Shown: positions 14,429 to 22,301, counted from the first letter of the stretch. The stretch is DNA of 24,361 nucleotides from an uncultured Oscillospiraceae bacterium (GCA_900539855.1 UQDO01000036.1:1-24361), one strand, 5' to 3'. The notes: generated by a model from the letters alone, not told the origin. Program-made: numbers and translations.

Positions 14429-16297
14429 ATGAAATATCTTCCCTTCGAATCACGAGACGAATTGTATAAAAAGCCATTCGGCGCAGTCGCCGACAAAGAA
14501 GAGGTGACGCTGCGTCTGCTTCTGCATGATGACGCGCGCTGCACCGGAGCGTTTGTGCGGTACAGAAGGGACGGCGAAGCCGCAGAAACCGCGGCAATGC
14601 TGCCTGCCGGCCGTTACGACGAGCACTTCAGATGGTACGAGGTCGGGCTGAAGCTCGGCGAGGGGCTTTACTGGTATTCGTTTTTCTTCAATTCCGATTA
14701 CGGCACCAAGCAGATAACGCGGTTCAAAAACGGCGAGGGCATAATATCGCCCGACGGGGACGACTGGCAGCTGACCGTTTACGAACGGGATTTTAAGGTG
14801 CCGAAAGACACCGCAGGCGGAATTATATATCAGATATTTCCCGACAGGTTTTATTGCTCCGGCAGCAGCAAAAGCAACGTCCCGACCGACCGGTTTATAA
14901 GAAATGACCGCTCCGCCGTGCCGGAGTACCGTCAAAATGCCGGTCCCTGCTCGCTCGGAAACGACTACTACGGCGGCGATCTTGCAGGAATAAAGGAAAA
15001 GCTGCCCTACCTTGCGTCACTCGGTGTCAGTATCATATATCTGAACCCGATATTCGAGGCTCATTCAAACCACCGCTACAACACGGCGGATTATATGAAA
15101 ATAGACCCCTTGCTCGGCAGCGAGGAGGATTTCAAAGAGCTTTGCGCTGCCGCCGCAAATTTTAGTATAAAAATAATTCTTGACGGCGTTTTTTCGCACA
15201 CCGGCGACGACAGCGTTTATTTCAACCGCTACAAAAGGTACGACAGCTGCGGAGCGTACAATTCCACATCGTCGCCCTATTTCGGGTGGTTCAAATTCAC
15301 GAAATGGCCCGACAGCTACAGCGCATGGTGGGGCGTGCCGAGCCTGCCCGAGACCCACGAGGATAACAAGGATTATTCAGAGTTTATAACAGGTGAAAAC
15401 GGCGTGCTCAGGCACTGGCTGAGGCTTGGCGCCGGCGGCTGGCGGCTTGATGTGGCTGACGAGCTGCCCGACCGGTTTCTTGACAAAATACGCTCCTCGA
15501 TAAAGGCGGAGAACCCCGACGCACTGATAATAGGCGAGGTGTGGGAGGACGCGACCGACAAGATAAGCTACGGCGTCCGCCGCAGATATCTGCGCGGCAG
15601 GCAGCTCGATTCGGTCATGAACTATCCGTTCGCCGCTGCAATTGTAAAGTATGTCACCGGAGGCAACGGCGACGAGCTGTGCAACACGGTCATGACCATA
15701 TGCGAAAACTATCCGAAAACGGTTGTGGACGTACTTATGAACCACATAGGCACACACGACACCGCGCGTATACTGACCGTGCTGGGCGGAGAGCCGGAAA
15801 TGGGTCGCGGCAGGGCGTGGCAGTCGGCTGCCGGTATGAACGAGGGACAGCTTGCGCGCGGCAAAAAGCTGCTTTATATCGCGGCACTGCTGCAGTTCAC
15901 ACTGCCGGGTATACCGTCGGTATACTACGGCGACGAGGCAGGCATGACCGGTTACGGTGACCCGTTCTGCCGCGGCTTTTACCCGTGGGGCAAAGAGGAC
16001 ATGTACCTTGTCTCGTTCTACAAAACGCTCGGCAGGATCAGACGGTCGTCGCCTGCCTTTAAGGACGGCAGCTTCAGACCTGTGCACACCGCTTTGGGAC
16101 TTTTTGCGTTTGTAAGGGAATGTGACACTGAAAAAATACTGATAGCGGCAAACCGCTGGCACGAAAACGACAGCTTTTATGCAGGCAATGAGTGGGACAA
16201 AGCCGAGGCGCTGTTCGGACGCAAAGCCTCTGACGGCACCGTTACGGTCGAGGCGCTGGGCTTTACCGTCCTCAGACTGCAAAAGGGTAAATTTTAG
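14429..16297 (+). CDS. Intracellular GH13 alpha-glucan hydrolase (neopullulanase/cyclomaltodextrinase type)
   Basis: A 622-residue alpha-amylase superfamily enzyme with no signal peptide, so it acts on glucans inside the cell. Residues 1-115 form an N-terminal beta domain like those of maltogenic amylases and neopullulanases. The barrel begins GGIIYQIFPDRFY (130-142). Region I is DGVFSHTG (252-259), region II GWRLDVADE with nucleophile Asp341, region III IIGEVWED with acid/base Glu370, and region IV GTHD with His443 and Asp444. LPGIPSVYYGDEAGMTG follows. A GGAG site lies eight bases before the ATG. The natural C-terminus appears to be GFTVLRL; the last residues GKF and the TAG stop are written by the left end of the repeat element at 16286. 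Activity on pullulan, cyclodextrin or maltodextrin cannot be decided. It probably complements GlgP at branch points or on short chains. Confidence 0.92.
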   Translation: MKYLPFESRDELYKKPFGAVADKEEVTLRLLLHDDARCTGAFVRYRRDGEAAETAAMLPAGRYDEHFRWYEVGLKLGEGLYWYSFFFNSDYGTKQITRFKNGEGIISPDGDDWQLTVYERDFKVPKDTAGGIIYQIFPDRFYCSGSSKSNVPTDRFIRNDRSAVPEYRQNAGPCSLGNDYYGGDLAGIKEKLPYLASLGVSIIYLNPIFEAHSNHRYNTADYMKIDPLLGSEEDFKELCAAAANFSIKIILDGVFSHTGDDSVYFNRYKRYDSCGAYNSTSSPYFGWFKFTKWPDSYSAWWGVPSLPETHEDNKDYSEFITGENGVLRHWLRLGAGGWRLDVADELPDRFLDKIRSSIKAENPDALIIGEVWEDATDKISYGVRRRYLRGRQLDSVMNYPFAAAIVKYVTGGNGDELCNTVMTICENYPKTVVDVLMNHIGTHDTARILTVLGGEPEMGRGRAWQSAAGMNEGQLARGKKLLYIAALLQFTLPGIPSVYYGDEAGMTGYGDPFCRGFYPWGKEDMYLVSFYKTLGRIRRSSPAFKDGSFRPVHTALGLFAFVRECDTEKILIAANRWHENDSFYAGNEWDKAEALFGRKASDGTVTVEALGFTVLRLQKGKF

Positions 16298-16403
16298 TTT
16301 ATGAGCGTAAGAAACCGAAAATCTAATTGTGCATTTGTAGGGAACGACCTATGTCTGTCAATTAATTATAAGAACGCTATTCACCTATAAACTAAAATTT
16401 ACC
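16286..16403. mobile_element. MITE-like element with perfect 17/18-bp terminal inverted repeats
   Basis: The left end GGTAAATTTTAGTTTAT (16286-16302) is exactly reverse-complementary to the right end ATAAACTAAAATTTACC (16387-16403). The 118-bp element has no ORF. Its left half matches the copy at 6699-6776 and its right half the copy at 1-54, so it is a repeated family. The left end overlaps the GH13 gene and provides its stop codon. No clear target-site duplication is visible: flanks are AAAAG and GGTCT. A MITE nature is inferred from size and ends. It could also be a non-mobile palindromic repeat. Confidence 0.65.
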
Positions 16404-16416
16404 GGTCTTGGCATAT

Positions 16417-16442
16417 AAAAAAACGGCAGGGAACTGCCGTTT
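16417..16442 (-). terminator. Terminator-like hairpin, left copy
   Basis: AAACGGCAG-ggaa-CTGCCGTTT (16421-16442) is a perfect 9-bp stem with a T run on the minus strand (GTTTTTTTATA). The same 22 bases recur at 16676-16697. Confidence 0.65.
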
Positions 16443-16675
16443 CTGTCTGTCGATAAACCTCAAAGTCTACTCTTTCGTCGGTTATGCTGCATTTTCTGTT
16501 TTTCCGCTGACATGCGCGGCGGAAAAACACCTTGTAAGCGAAAAACCGCAGAATATAGCGGTTTTTCAAGGACACTGGGGTGGTATTGGCGGGGATAGAG
16601 CGCAGTCCGAAAATCTTTGATTTTCGAGCGAGCGGCATTCCCGTCCAAAAGCGTGTCGACTTTTTCGACACGCTC
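16443..16675 (-). ncRNA. Candidate structured RNA or repeat module with four hairpins
   Basis: Between two identical terminator-like hairpins lie four further stems: TTTTTCCGC/GCGGAAAAA (16499-16527), AAAAACCGC/GCGGTTTTT (16541-16566), CGAAAATC/GATTTTCG (16608-16626) and GCGTGTCGA/TCGACACGC (16651-16673). The loss of codon-like pattern and the density of stems argue against protein coding. Strand is a guess, from the stronger minus-strand T run of the left copy. It may be an inert dispersed repeat and not a transcribed RNA. Confidence 0.3.
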
Positions 16676-16702
16676 AAACGGCAGGGAACTGCCGTTTTTC
16701 TT
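16676..16702 (+). terminator. Terminator-like hairpin, right copy
   Basis: The same 9-bp stem as at 16421, followed on the plus strand by TTTCTTT. The two copies have their T runs pointing outward from the module. Confidence 0.55.
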
Positions 16703-16704
16703 TA

Positions 16705-16800
16705 TAATATATTTTCTCCGTAATATACCATTTCGTAATATATTTTTGTAATATACTTTCTCCGCCATATATTTTTTGGGGAATATTACCCCCCTTAATA
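16705..16800. repeat. AT-rich degenerate tandem block of TATATT/TAATATA units
   Basis: The block contains AATATATTTTCTCCGTAATA, CGTAATATATTTTTGTAATA and similar units repeated with drift, with CTCCG occurring twice. It lies between the structured module and the ltaS 3' end. No function is visible. Confidence 0.5.
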
Positions 16801-16878
16801 CGTTTTCTTAATGGTATATTATTTTCCGGAGCCTCATTTTTCGGGAATTATTCTGCTGCCGCGTTTTTGGATGCTTTA

Positions 16879-19098
16879 TTATCTGCGCCTTTTTCTGACC
16901 GATATCACCGTTATCATGACGGCGACGGCGATCACCGCTGCAGCTACCGCAATTATCGCATATGCGGTCGTTACCCTGAAGCCGTATTTTCTGTAAATGA
17001 TGCTGTCGGTCGACGCTGGTGTACTGCCGGCTGTGCTGCCGCCTATGAGATATGCCGCCGTTGTGCTCAGCCGTGTGTTTTCATCGTCAACCTGCGATAC
17101 CGTGACGCTGTCGCCGGGTGAGAGCATCACGTTCCTCACATAAAGCGTTTTGTCGTCGATCCTTTCCGTGCTGTACTTTTTGTCGTTTATAAACACCGTA
17201 CTGTACGAATTGAAATTGCTTCCGGTGACGGTCACACTTTGCCCCTCCGCGTTTTCGACAACGCCGTCGAGGGTTATGTCTTTGACCCCCATTTTGGTTT
17301 CCTTGGTCTCGTAAAGGTATCCGTCCTTGCCGCCCCACGCATATTTTTCACCGTAGAGCATGTCGTATTCCAGCACCTCAAGCCACTTCTGATAATTCTT
17401 TGTACCCTGGAAATTCTGATGCAGACGGGTCAGCAGTCCCTCGTTTATGCCGAGCATACCCAGCACCTTTGACGACAGCTGGTACGCAATACAGTCGCTG
17501 TTCTGTTTCTGGAGGCCAATGTTGTCCCAAATGACATATTCGGTCTGATAAAGGTCGCCGTTTGCAAGCTGGTCTGCCGAAAAATCAAAGCCGGGAAGAT
17601 GATCGCCGTATATCACGACCACCGTCTTTTCATCCCTCGCCTCCAGCGTTTCAAGCAGCTCACCCACAAACTGATCCACTTCGTTTATCTGGTTTACATA
17701 ATACTCAAACGATTGCCTTTTCGATTCATCCGCGATGCCGGTGACCTTTACTTTCGGATTGGTGTCGTTCGACGACAGATATTTTCCGTGTCCCTGCACC
17801 GTTATGGTGTAAACAAGATCCGGTCCTTCGGTCGAATCGAGAGCGTCGGTGATGCAGCCGGTCAGCACCTTGTCCTTCGCCCAGCCGGTCGGCGTGAACT
17901 CCTTTGCGTCCATATATTCTATCGAGGTAAAGGTATCGAAGCCCAAATTTTTGAAAACTATATTCCTGTCGTAAAACACCGCGGTATTGTTGTGTATCGC
18001 GTGGCTTTTGTACCCGAGGCGCTCGAGATCCTGACATATGCTGTCGCTCGGGTGCTTTTTTAGTATCGTCTTATACGGGTATTCCCCCACGCCGAAATAA
18101 TTCAGCGACATCTGGGATATGATCTCAAACTCGGTGTTCGCGGTACCGCCGCCTATCGACGGCACGGTTATGTATCCGGAGGAATATTCCTTTTGCAGCC
18201 TTGTGAAATTGGGCAGCGGATCCTCGGAATAGGAAACATCCGACAGGTGGTTTACGTCAAAGAACGACTCAAGCTGCAAAAATATTACATTGACATCGTC
18301 GTTTGCGGTCGCCCCGGCGTTTTGGGCGGCGTCGTTTATCTCGGTGGTTATTTTATTTATATCCGATTTGTCGTACTGCGACGGCTTGTCGATACCGACG
18401 TCAAAAACGCTGCACATAAAGCAGTAGTTAAAGCCGTAGTCGTAATATGCGTTATGTATGTTTTTAACGTGATCAGACAAAAGTATTCCGGTGCTGCGGA
18501 ACAGAAAAAGGCTTGCGAAAAGCACCGCCGCAAAAACGACTGTGGCTATCGCGTTTTTAAGAAGCTTTACGGTCGTTTTCGGTCCCTTTATAAAGAAGAT
18601 CACCACTCCTGCGATCACCGCCGCAAACGCCGCGACTATCACCAGCACCTGCCACGGCTCAAGGTAGACCTTCAAAAGGCTCAGCTTTACTATCTGAAGA
18701 TCGACCCATTCGAAGGGCGTGACCCTCATCGCAAGTATGACGGCATTTGTAATGCCGAAGCCGATGAAGAGGACGCCAAAGCAGAGCATCAGCTGGTAGC
18801 GGTGGCGAAACAGCGTGCACAGCGAAAGGCAGACTGTGATTATGAGCGCATTGAACAAAAACACCGCGGGACTTGTGAACATGTGGACAAGACCCTTTAT
18901 AAGCGAATGCCGGCTGAGCGACTCGACGGTGAGGTTGCCTAAAATGCCTAATACAATGCATTGCAGCCACGCGTGCCGGTCAAGAAAGCTCAGTACCGCC
19001 TTTATTTTAGTGCCGAAGCCGGATTTTTTGCCGTTGTCTTTATTATCGGGGCTGCTTAAATTTACAGCCTCCCTTTGTTGTGAAATTTTTGTTGCCAT
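16879..19098 (-). CDS. LTA-synthase family sulfatase with extra C-terminal beta domain and membrane anchor
   Basis: LtaS-like enzymes sit in the membrane with an outward-facing sulfatase-type domain and transfer glycerol-phosphate from phosphatidylglycerol to polymer or glycan. The 739 residues show five N-terminal membrane segments (about 35-225), then the catalytic domain: Glu277 in FLQLESFFD, the nucleophile Thr319 in GGGTANTEFE, and Asp499-His500 in IYGDHLPG, all expected metal or catalytic residues. Unusually, the chain continues with a domain of about 85 residues (near 605-690; SVTVTGSNFNSYSTVFINDK) that looks like an IPT/TIG immunoglobulin-like fold, a Ser/Thr linker, a final membrane helix (about 710-733) and a basic tail VRKRRR. 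AAGGAGG precedes the ATG by five bases. It is a single gene with its own promoter. Whether the polymer is lipoteichoic acid or another glycerol-phosphate modification is open. Confidence 0.88.
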   Translation of the reverse strand: MATKISQQREAVNLSSPDNKDNGKKSGFGTKIKAVLSFLDRHAWLQCIVLGILGNLTVESLSRHSLIKGLVHMFTSPAVFLFNALIITVCLSLCTLFRHRYQLMLCFGVLFIGFGITNAVILAMRVTPFEWVDLQIVKLSLLKVYLEPWQVLVIVAAFAAVIAGVVIFFIKGPKTTVKLLKNAIATVVFAAVLFASLFLFRSTGILLSDHVKNIHNAYYDYGFNYCFMCSVFDVGIDKPSQYDKSDINKITTEINDAAQNAGATANDDVNVIFLQLESFFDVNHLSDVSYSEDPLPNFTRLQKEYSSGYITVPSIGGGTANTEFEIISQMSLNYFGVGEYPYKTILKKHPSDSICQDLERLGYKSHAIHNNTAVFYDRNIVFKNLGFDTFTSIEYMDAKEFTPTGWAKDKVLTGCITDALDSTEGPDLVYTITVQGHGKYLSSNDTNPKVKVTGIADESKRQSFEYYVNQINEVDQFVGELLETLEARDEKTVVVIYGDHLPGFDFSADQLANGDLYQTEYVIWDNIGLQKQNSDCIAYQLSSKVLGMLGINEGLLTRLHQNFQGTKNYQKWLEVLEYDMLYGEKYAWGGKDGYLYETKETKMGVKDITLDGVVENAEGQSVTVTGSNFNSYSTVFINDKKYSTERIDDKTLYVRNVMLSPGDSVTVSQVDDENTRLSTTAAYLIGGSTAGSTPASTDSIIYRKYGFRVTTAYAIIAVAAAVIAVAVMITVISVRKRRR

Positions 19099-19125
19099 TG
19101 CTGCCTCCTTGGGGCGTTTTCAAGT

Positions 19126-19154
19126 ATTGTATCATAATTTATATTTAAATTCAA
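19126..19154 (-). promoter_or_regulatory. Sigma-A promoter of the LTA-synthase-like gene
   Basis: On the minus strand: -35 TTGAAT (19149-19154), 17-base spacer, -10 TACAAT (19126-19131). It lies about 30 bases ahead of the start codon. Confidence 0.6.
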
Positions 19155-19179
19155 TCAGTCAAATGTTACTAAATGCTTA

Positions 19180-19217
19180 AAATGCCGCTGCCGGAAGGGC
19201 GAACCCTTCCGGCAGCG
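19180..19217 (-). terminator. Terminator of the GntR-ABC-lipoprotein operon
   Basis: A perfect 14-bp stem (CGCTGCCGGAAGGG, 19186-19199, with CCCTTCCGGCAGCG, 19204-19217) has loop TTCG on the minus strand, an especially stable tetraloop, followed by GCATTTTAA. It lies 50 bases beyond the lipoprotein stop. Confidence 0.85.
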
Positions 19218-19267
19218 ACATTCTTAAAAGAGGAAATACTTGTTATCTGAATTTTAAAAACGGGGCT

Positions 19268-20077
19268 TTAATAAACCTCGGGAAGCCGTGCGCCCTGAAT
19301 TGCAAGCTTTTCGTAAAGATATATGATGTACTCCGTATCATCCGGAGACATATAGTAGTAGACCGGGACATCTCCTTTGTCCTCCCTGCGGAGGAAATAT
19401 TTATAGCCGTCAGAGAGCAGCGTATATGCCTTACCGGCACACATCATTCCGTTTCTGTCGCACGCAACAAACTGCATACAGTAATTGAAAGAGCTTTCCT
19501 GAAATCTTGAAGATACATGGTTCTCCAGCGGATTTACCTTTATATCATCGATCATCTCGGAGAACTTGGAGCTTAAGACCGCAAAGCCGGCGTCGCCGTC
19601 GGCGACAGTGGTTTCAATGCCGTTCATAATCGGAATATCTTTCATCAGCTCCGGATTTGAAGAGCTATAATAAAATCCGTAACGGTCGGTTATGGTTTTC
19701 TTTGCTGCAGCGGCATAGCCGTCATATTTGTTTTTCCTCGCGTAGTACTTGTCGCCGACCTTGATAAGCGATTTGTCCGAGCTTAACTGAAACCTCGTTC
19801 CGTACATTTCCGCCGCTAGAACCGGGACATCGTCGTCGGTCACATAATTTTGACTGTTGTATTCCCCGACATACGAACGCGGCATAATGGGAGTCTTATT
19901 GCCCTTTATTTCAAGCAGCCGGTATTCGGTATCGTCGAACAGTATCGTCTCATGCTTGCCTGTTTTCCAGACGGCGTGCCCTGCCTTTTTGTCATCAAGC
20001 CAGTCGCACGAGCAAAGAGTAAGTATCAGCGCCGCACAAAGGACAAACGCGCCCGATTTTCTGATAATCCCTTTCAT
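19268..20077 (-). CDS. Lipoprotein of unknown function, last gene of the GntR/ABC operon
   Basis: The 269-residue protein starts MKGIIRKSGA and has a lipoprotein signal peptide ending LILTLCSC, with Cys24 the probable lipidated residue. The mature part begins DWLDDKKAGHAVW and includes ETILFDDTEYRLLE, a segment that loosely recalls TILATDGTEYTF in the other lipoprotein of this window. I recognise no named domain. It lies 11 bases after the ABC permease gene, with a GGGGGTGGGAG ribosome site, and is followed by the operon terminator. Position suggests it works on the outer face of the membrane with the ABC transporter, perhaps as a sensor or accessory subunit, but this is inference. Confidence 0.8.
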   Translation of the reverse strand: MKGIIRKSGAFVLCAALILTLCSCDWLDDKKAGHAVWKTGKHETILFDDTEYRLLEIKGNKTPIMPRSYVGEYNSQNYVTDDDVPVLAAEMYGTRFQLSSDKSLIKVGDKYYARKNKYDGYAAAAKKTITDRYGFYYSSSNPELMKDIPIMNGIETTVADGDAGFAVLSSKFSEMIDDIKVNPLENHVSSRFQESSFNYCMQFVACDRNGMMCAGKAYTLLSDGYKYFLRREDKGDVPVYYYMSPDDTEYIIYLYEKLAIQGARLPEVY

Positions 20078-20088
20078 ACTCCCACCCC

Positions 20089-20904
20089 CTATTCAAGATT
20101 GAGCTTTTTGCTGATTATGAATCTTATAATCAGGAAATATACAAGCGAAATTATTCCCGTGAAAAAGATGCCGAGCAGCATCATAACGTGTTTAGACAAA
20201 AACTGATATTCGTAAAACCAGTTGAAAAGATCCGCTATGAAATTAGGCATCGCGTCGACGACGCTTGTGAAGAATATGATAAAGAAGGTGCCTATTATCT
20301 GGATTATGAATATGTAGGCGCAGTAATAGCCGAATGCCGCCAGGACGCGGTTCTTTTTAGCCAGCTGTCCGAGCGATATGCAAAGGTAAAACACCAGCAG
20401 CGATTTTGTTATGGAAACGGCTGCAAGCAGCGATCCCTCTACTATGTAGAAGACTCCGTGCACGCCGAAGCGTTCGAAATATTTGCCCGACATAAATCCG
20501 ATGAATTTGAGTATCTCAACAAACAGCTCGCCCATAGTCGCTGCCGACAGCGATATCGCAACGCACACCGCCGATATCACGCAGAAAACAAGGGCTGCAA
20601 GAAGCTTTGCTGCTATATGTGCGGCAGGCGTCACGGGAAGCGTGAAGCTGAGGTACCCCTCGGCGGTAAAGAGATTTTTATAAAACCTCATAACAGCTAC
20701 CGCCATTGTCATTACCAGTGTCACGGCTACGGCGGCAAACATCAGTATATATGACGATATACTGACTATACCGTACACCACGGTATCGTTTTCGAAAAAT
20801 GCGATAAACCTTGTAAGAAAGCCTACAGCAATAAGTATCATCTCAATCGGAAGGAGCGTTCTCGCATAGGCTCTCATCTCATACTTAAACAGCTTGCCTA
20901 CCAT
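20089..20904 (-). CDS. ABC transporter membrane subunit (ABC-2 type)
   Basis: A 271-residue integral membrane protein with about six hydrophobic segments and short loops. MVGKLFKYEMRAYARTLLPI at the N-terminus and RFYKNLFTAEGYLSFTLPVT at about 92-111 are typical of the permease subunits found beside YtrB/EcsA-type ATPases. Its ATG lies inside the end of the ATPase gene (seven-base overlap), so the two are translationally coupled. Such transporters respond to cell-wall stress or export lipids or peptides in Gram-positive bacteria. The substrate is not visible here. Confidence 0.88.
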   Translation of the reverse strand: MVGKLFKYEMRAYARTLLPIEMILIAVGFLTRFIAFFENDTVVYGIVSISSYILMFAAVAVTLVMTMAVAVMRFYKNLFTAEGYLSFTLPVTPAAHIAAKLLAALVFCVISAVCVAISLSAATMGELFVEILKFIGFMSGKYFERFGVHGVFYIVEGSLLAAVSITKSLLVFYLCISLGQLAKKNRVLAAFGYYCAYIFIIQIIGTFFIIFFTSVVDAMPNFIADLFNWFYEYQFLSKHVMMLLGIFFTGIISLVYFLIIRFIISKKLNLE

Positions 20905-21596
20905 CTGAACACCTCCCTGAAAAGCTCGTCGACGCTTTTGCCGTTTTCGGCACGGATATCGTCGACCGAACGCTTGAGCATGATGCGTCCGTTGCTTATG
21001 AATATGACCTCGTCAAGCACCTGCTCGATATCCGATATAAGGTGTGTGGAAATCAGCACCGATGCCTCGGGATTGTAGTTGTTTATAATGGTGGAAATTA
21101 TATAGTCCCTCGTCGCAGGATCAACCCCGGCGATAGGCTCGTCAAGCACATAAAGCCTTGCGTTGCGGCTCATTACAAGTATAAGGGACACCTTTTCCTT
21201 GTTTCCCTTCGAAAGGGTCTTGAGCCTGACCTCAGGCGTAATGCCCAGCTTTGCCAGCATTTCATACGCAAGCTGCGGTCTGAAATCGTCGTAAAAATCG
21301 CGGAACATGTCCACGATCTGCCCCACCGTCATCCATGAATTTAGATAATTATTGTCGGGCAGGTATGATATTTTTGCTTTCGTGGCGATACCGGGCAGGT
21401 CGCCGTCAATGGTCACCGTGCCCGAGGTCGGGGTAAGCAGACCGTTTATGATCTTTATAAGTGTGGTCTTGCCCGAACCGTTCGGACCGAGCAGACCGAT
21501 TATTTTACCGCTTTCAATGCTGAGATCTACCGAATTGAGCGCTATCAGACCGCCGTACTTCTTGGTAAGACCCTGGCACCGTACAACCTCGCTCAT
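20898..21596 (-). CDS. ABC transporter ATP-binding subunit (YtrB/EcsA type)
   Basis: A 232-residue ABC ATPase. Walker A GPNGSGKT is at 37-44, the signature LSKGNKEK at 128-135 and Walker B LYVLDEP at 148-154, with the switch histidine in ISTHLI near residue 184. The signature LSKGN replaces the usual LSGGQ, a common variant in this subgroup that pairs with ABC-2 permeases. The start ATG overlaps the stop of the GntR gene (ATGA). It is the energy subunit for the permease at 20089-20904. Homodimer or heterodimer assembly cannot be judged. Confidence 0.93.
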   Translation of the reverse strand: MSEVVRCQGLTKKYGGLIALNSVDLSIESGKIIGLLGPNGSGKTTLIKIINGLLTPTSGTVTIDGDLPGIATKAKISYLPDNNYLNSWMTVGQIVDMFRDFYDDFRPQLAYEMLAKLGITPEVRLKTLSKGNKEKVSLILVMSRNARLYVLDEPIAGVDPATRDYIISTIINNYNPEASVLISTHLISDIEQVLDEVIFISNGRIMLKRSVDDIRAENGKSVDELFREVFRW

Positions 21597-21952
21597 TTAC
21601 CCCATTCCTCCACATATTTTTTAGTGCTCTCCATATCAAAGCCCATTTTCTTCATCTCGCTGAAATAATAAGACGTTTTGCTGGTCACCAGATCCTCAAC
21701 CGCTTTTTTTGCGGCGGAGGTGTCGTCCCCGACATACCATCCGGAGCCGCGCGCCGAATAAATAAGCCCCATCCTCTCCAACTCCTCATAGGTTTTTTGC
21801 ACAGTATTCGGATTTATGCCGGCTTCAACCGCCAGCTCGCGCACCGAACGCAGGCGGTCGCCGGCTTTCACTTCACCAGACGCGATCTTCACGCAGATTA
21901 TTTCGCACAGCTGCGGACAAATAGGTCTGTCCTTATCCAAGCCCCAGTCCAT
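21593..21952 (-). CDS. GntR-family repressor, YtrA subfamily
   Basis: A 119-residue regulator. Residues about 8-73 form a GntR winged helix with the typical ICVKIASGEVKAGDRLRSVR, ELAVEAGINPNTVQKTYEEL (recognition helix) and the wing RGSGWYVGDD. The C-terminal 45 residues are one or two helices for dimer formation, as in YtrA, with no ligand-binding FCD or UTRA domain. As in Bacillus ytr operons, it is the first gene of the ABC unit it probably represses. GGAGATG lies upstream of the ATG. A palindrome-like TGTT-CT-AACA at 21980-21989, just after the -10, is a candidate operator. Confidence 0.93.
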   Translation of the reverse strand: MDWGLDKDRPICPQLCEIICVKIASGEVKAGDRLRSVRELAVEAGINPNTVQKTYEELERMGLIYSARGSGWYVGDDTSAAKKAVEDLVTSKTSYYFSEMKKMGFDMESTKKYVEEWGK

Positions 21953-21979
21953 TTACACATCTCCTTCCGCATTTTTCAC

Positions 21980-22020
21980 TGTTCTAACACGATAATACAA
22001 TGATATGTTGAGTTTGTCAA
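21980..22020 (-). promoter_or_regulatory. Sigma-A promoter of the GntR-ABC operon with candidate operator
   Basis: On the minus strand: -35 TTGACA (22015-22020, perfect), 17-base spacer, -10 TATTAT (21992-21997). TGTT-nn-AACA at 21980-21989 lies at the expected transcription start, a suitable place for autorepression by the GntR protein. Confidence 0.75.
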
Positions 22021-22164
22021 GTGTTTTTTGCGTTTTTTCGGAGATTTTTCATATAAATAATTATCAGGCACGCCGTTTGGGAACGACAATCGAAATTGAA
22101 AATTGAAAATTTAAAATTTAAGGCTGCTCGATAATAAACATAAAAACCGATTTGCACTTCGCAT

Positions 22165-22192
22165 GGCAGGACCCCACTCCTGCCTAATTTTT
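22165..22192 (+). terminator. Orphan terminator-like hairpin
   Basis: GGCAGGA-ccccac-TCCTGCC (22165-22184) followed by TAATTTTTA. No gene ends just before it on this strand, so it may be a remnant or part of a repeat. Confidence 0.4.
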
Positions 22193-22209
22193 ACGCCCAT
22201 ATATAACAA

Positions 22210-22300
22210 TAAATTTTAGTTTATCTGTATAAAGGCAGATGAATTTTTTGCCTTCCTCTGACGAGGGTGCCGGAAATTTAAAATCAGATAAACTTTAAAT
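22210..22300. repeat. TAAATTTTAGTTTA-family element, short subfamily
   Basis: The left part TAAATTTTAGTTTATCTG (22210-22227) is nearly reverse-complementary to CAGATAAACTTTAAAT (22285-22300). The internal hairpin ATCTG..CAGAT (22223-22240) matches the copy at 2689. A GC-rich CTGACGAGG lies between. Confidence 0.5.
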
Positions 22301-22301
22301 C

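Larger units (their letters stand above)
16404..16878. other. Non-coding stretch between the GH13 gene and ltaS
   Basis: This 475-base gap holds a structured module (16421-16697) bounded by two copies of the same hairpin and an AT-rich degenerate repeat block (about 16705-16800). Overlapping short frames on the minus strand run through the hairpins and have no ribosome sites; I do not call them genes. No clear terminator for ltaS is visible. Confidence 0.6.

Noticed and set aside
15377..16282. 301-codon antisense frame over the GH13 gene
   Set aside because: It is a shadow of the catalytic barrel reading frame, and the sense strand has all GH13 motifs.
16399..16768. Two overlapping minus-strand frames (92 and 102 codons)
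   Set aside because: They run through terminator-like and other perfect stems in the non-coding module, lack ribosome sites and resemble no family I know.
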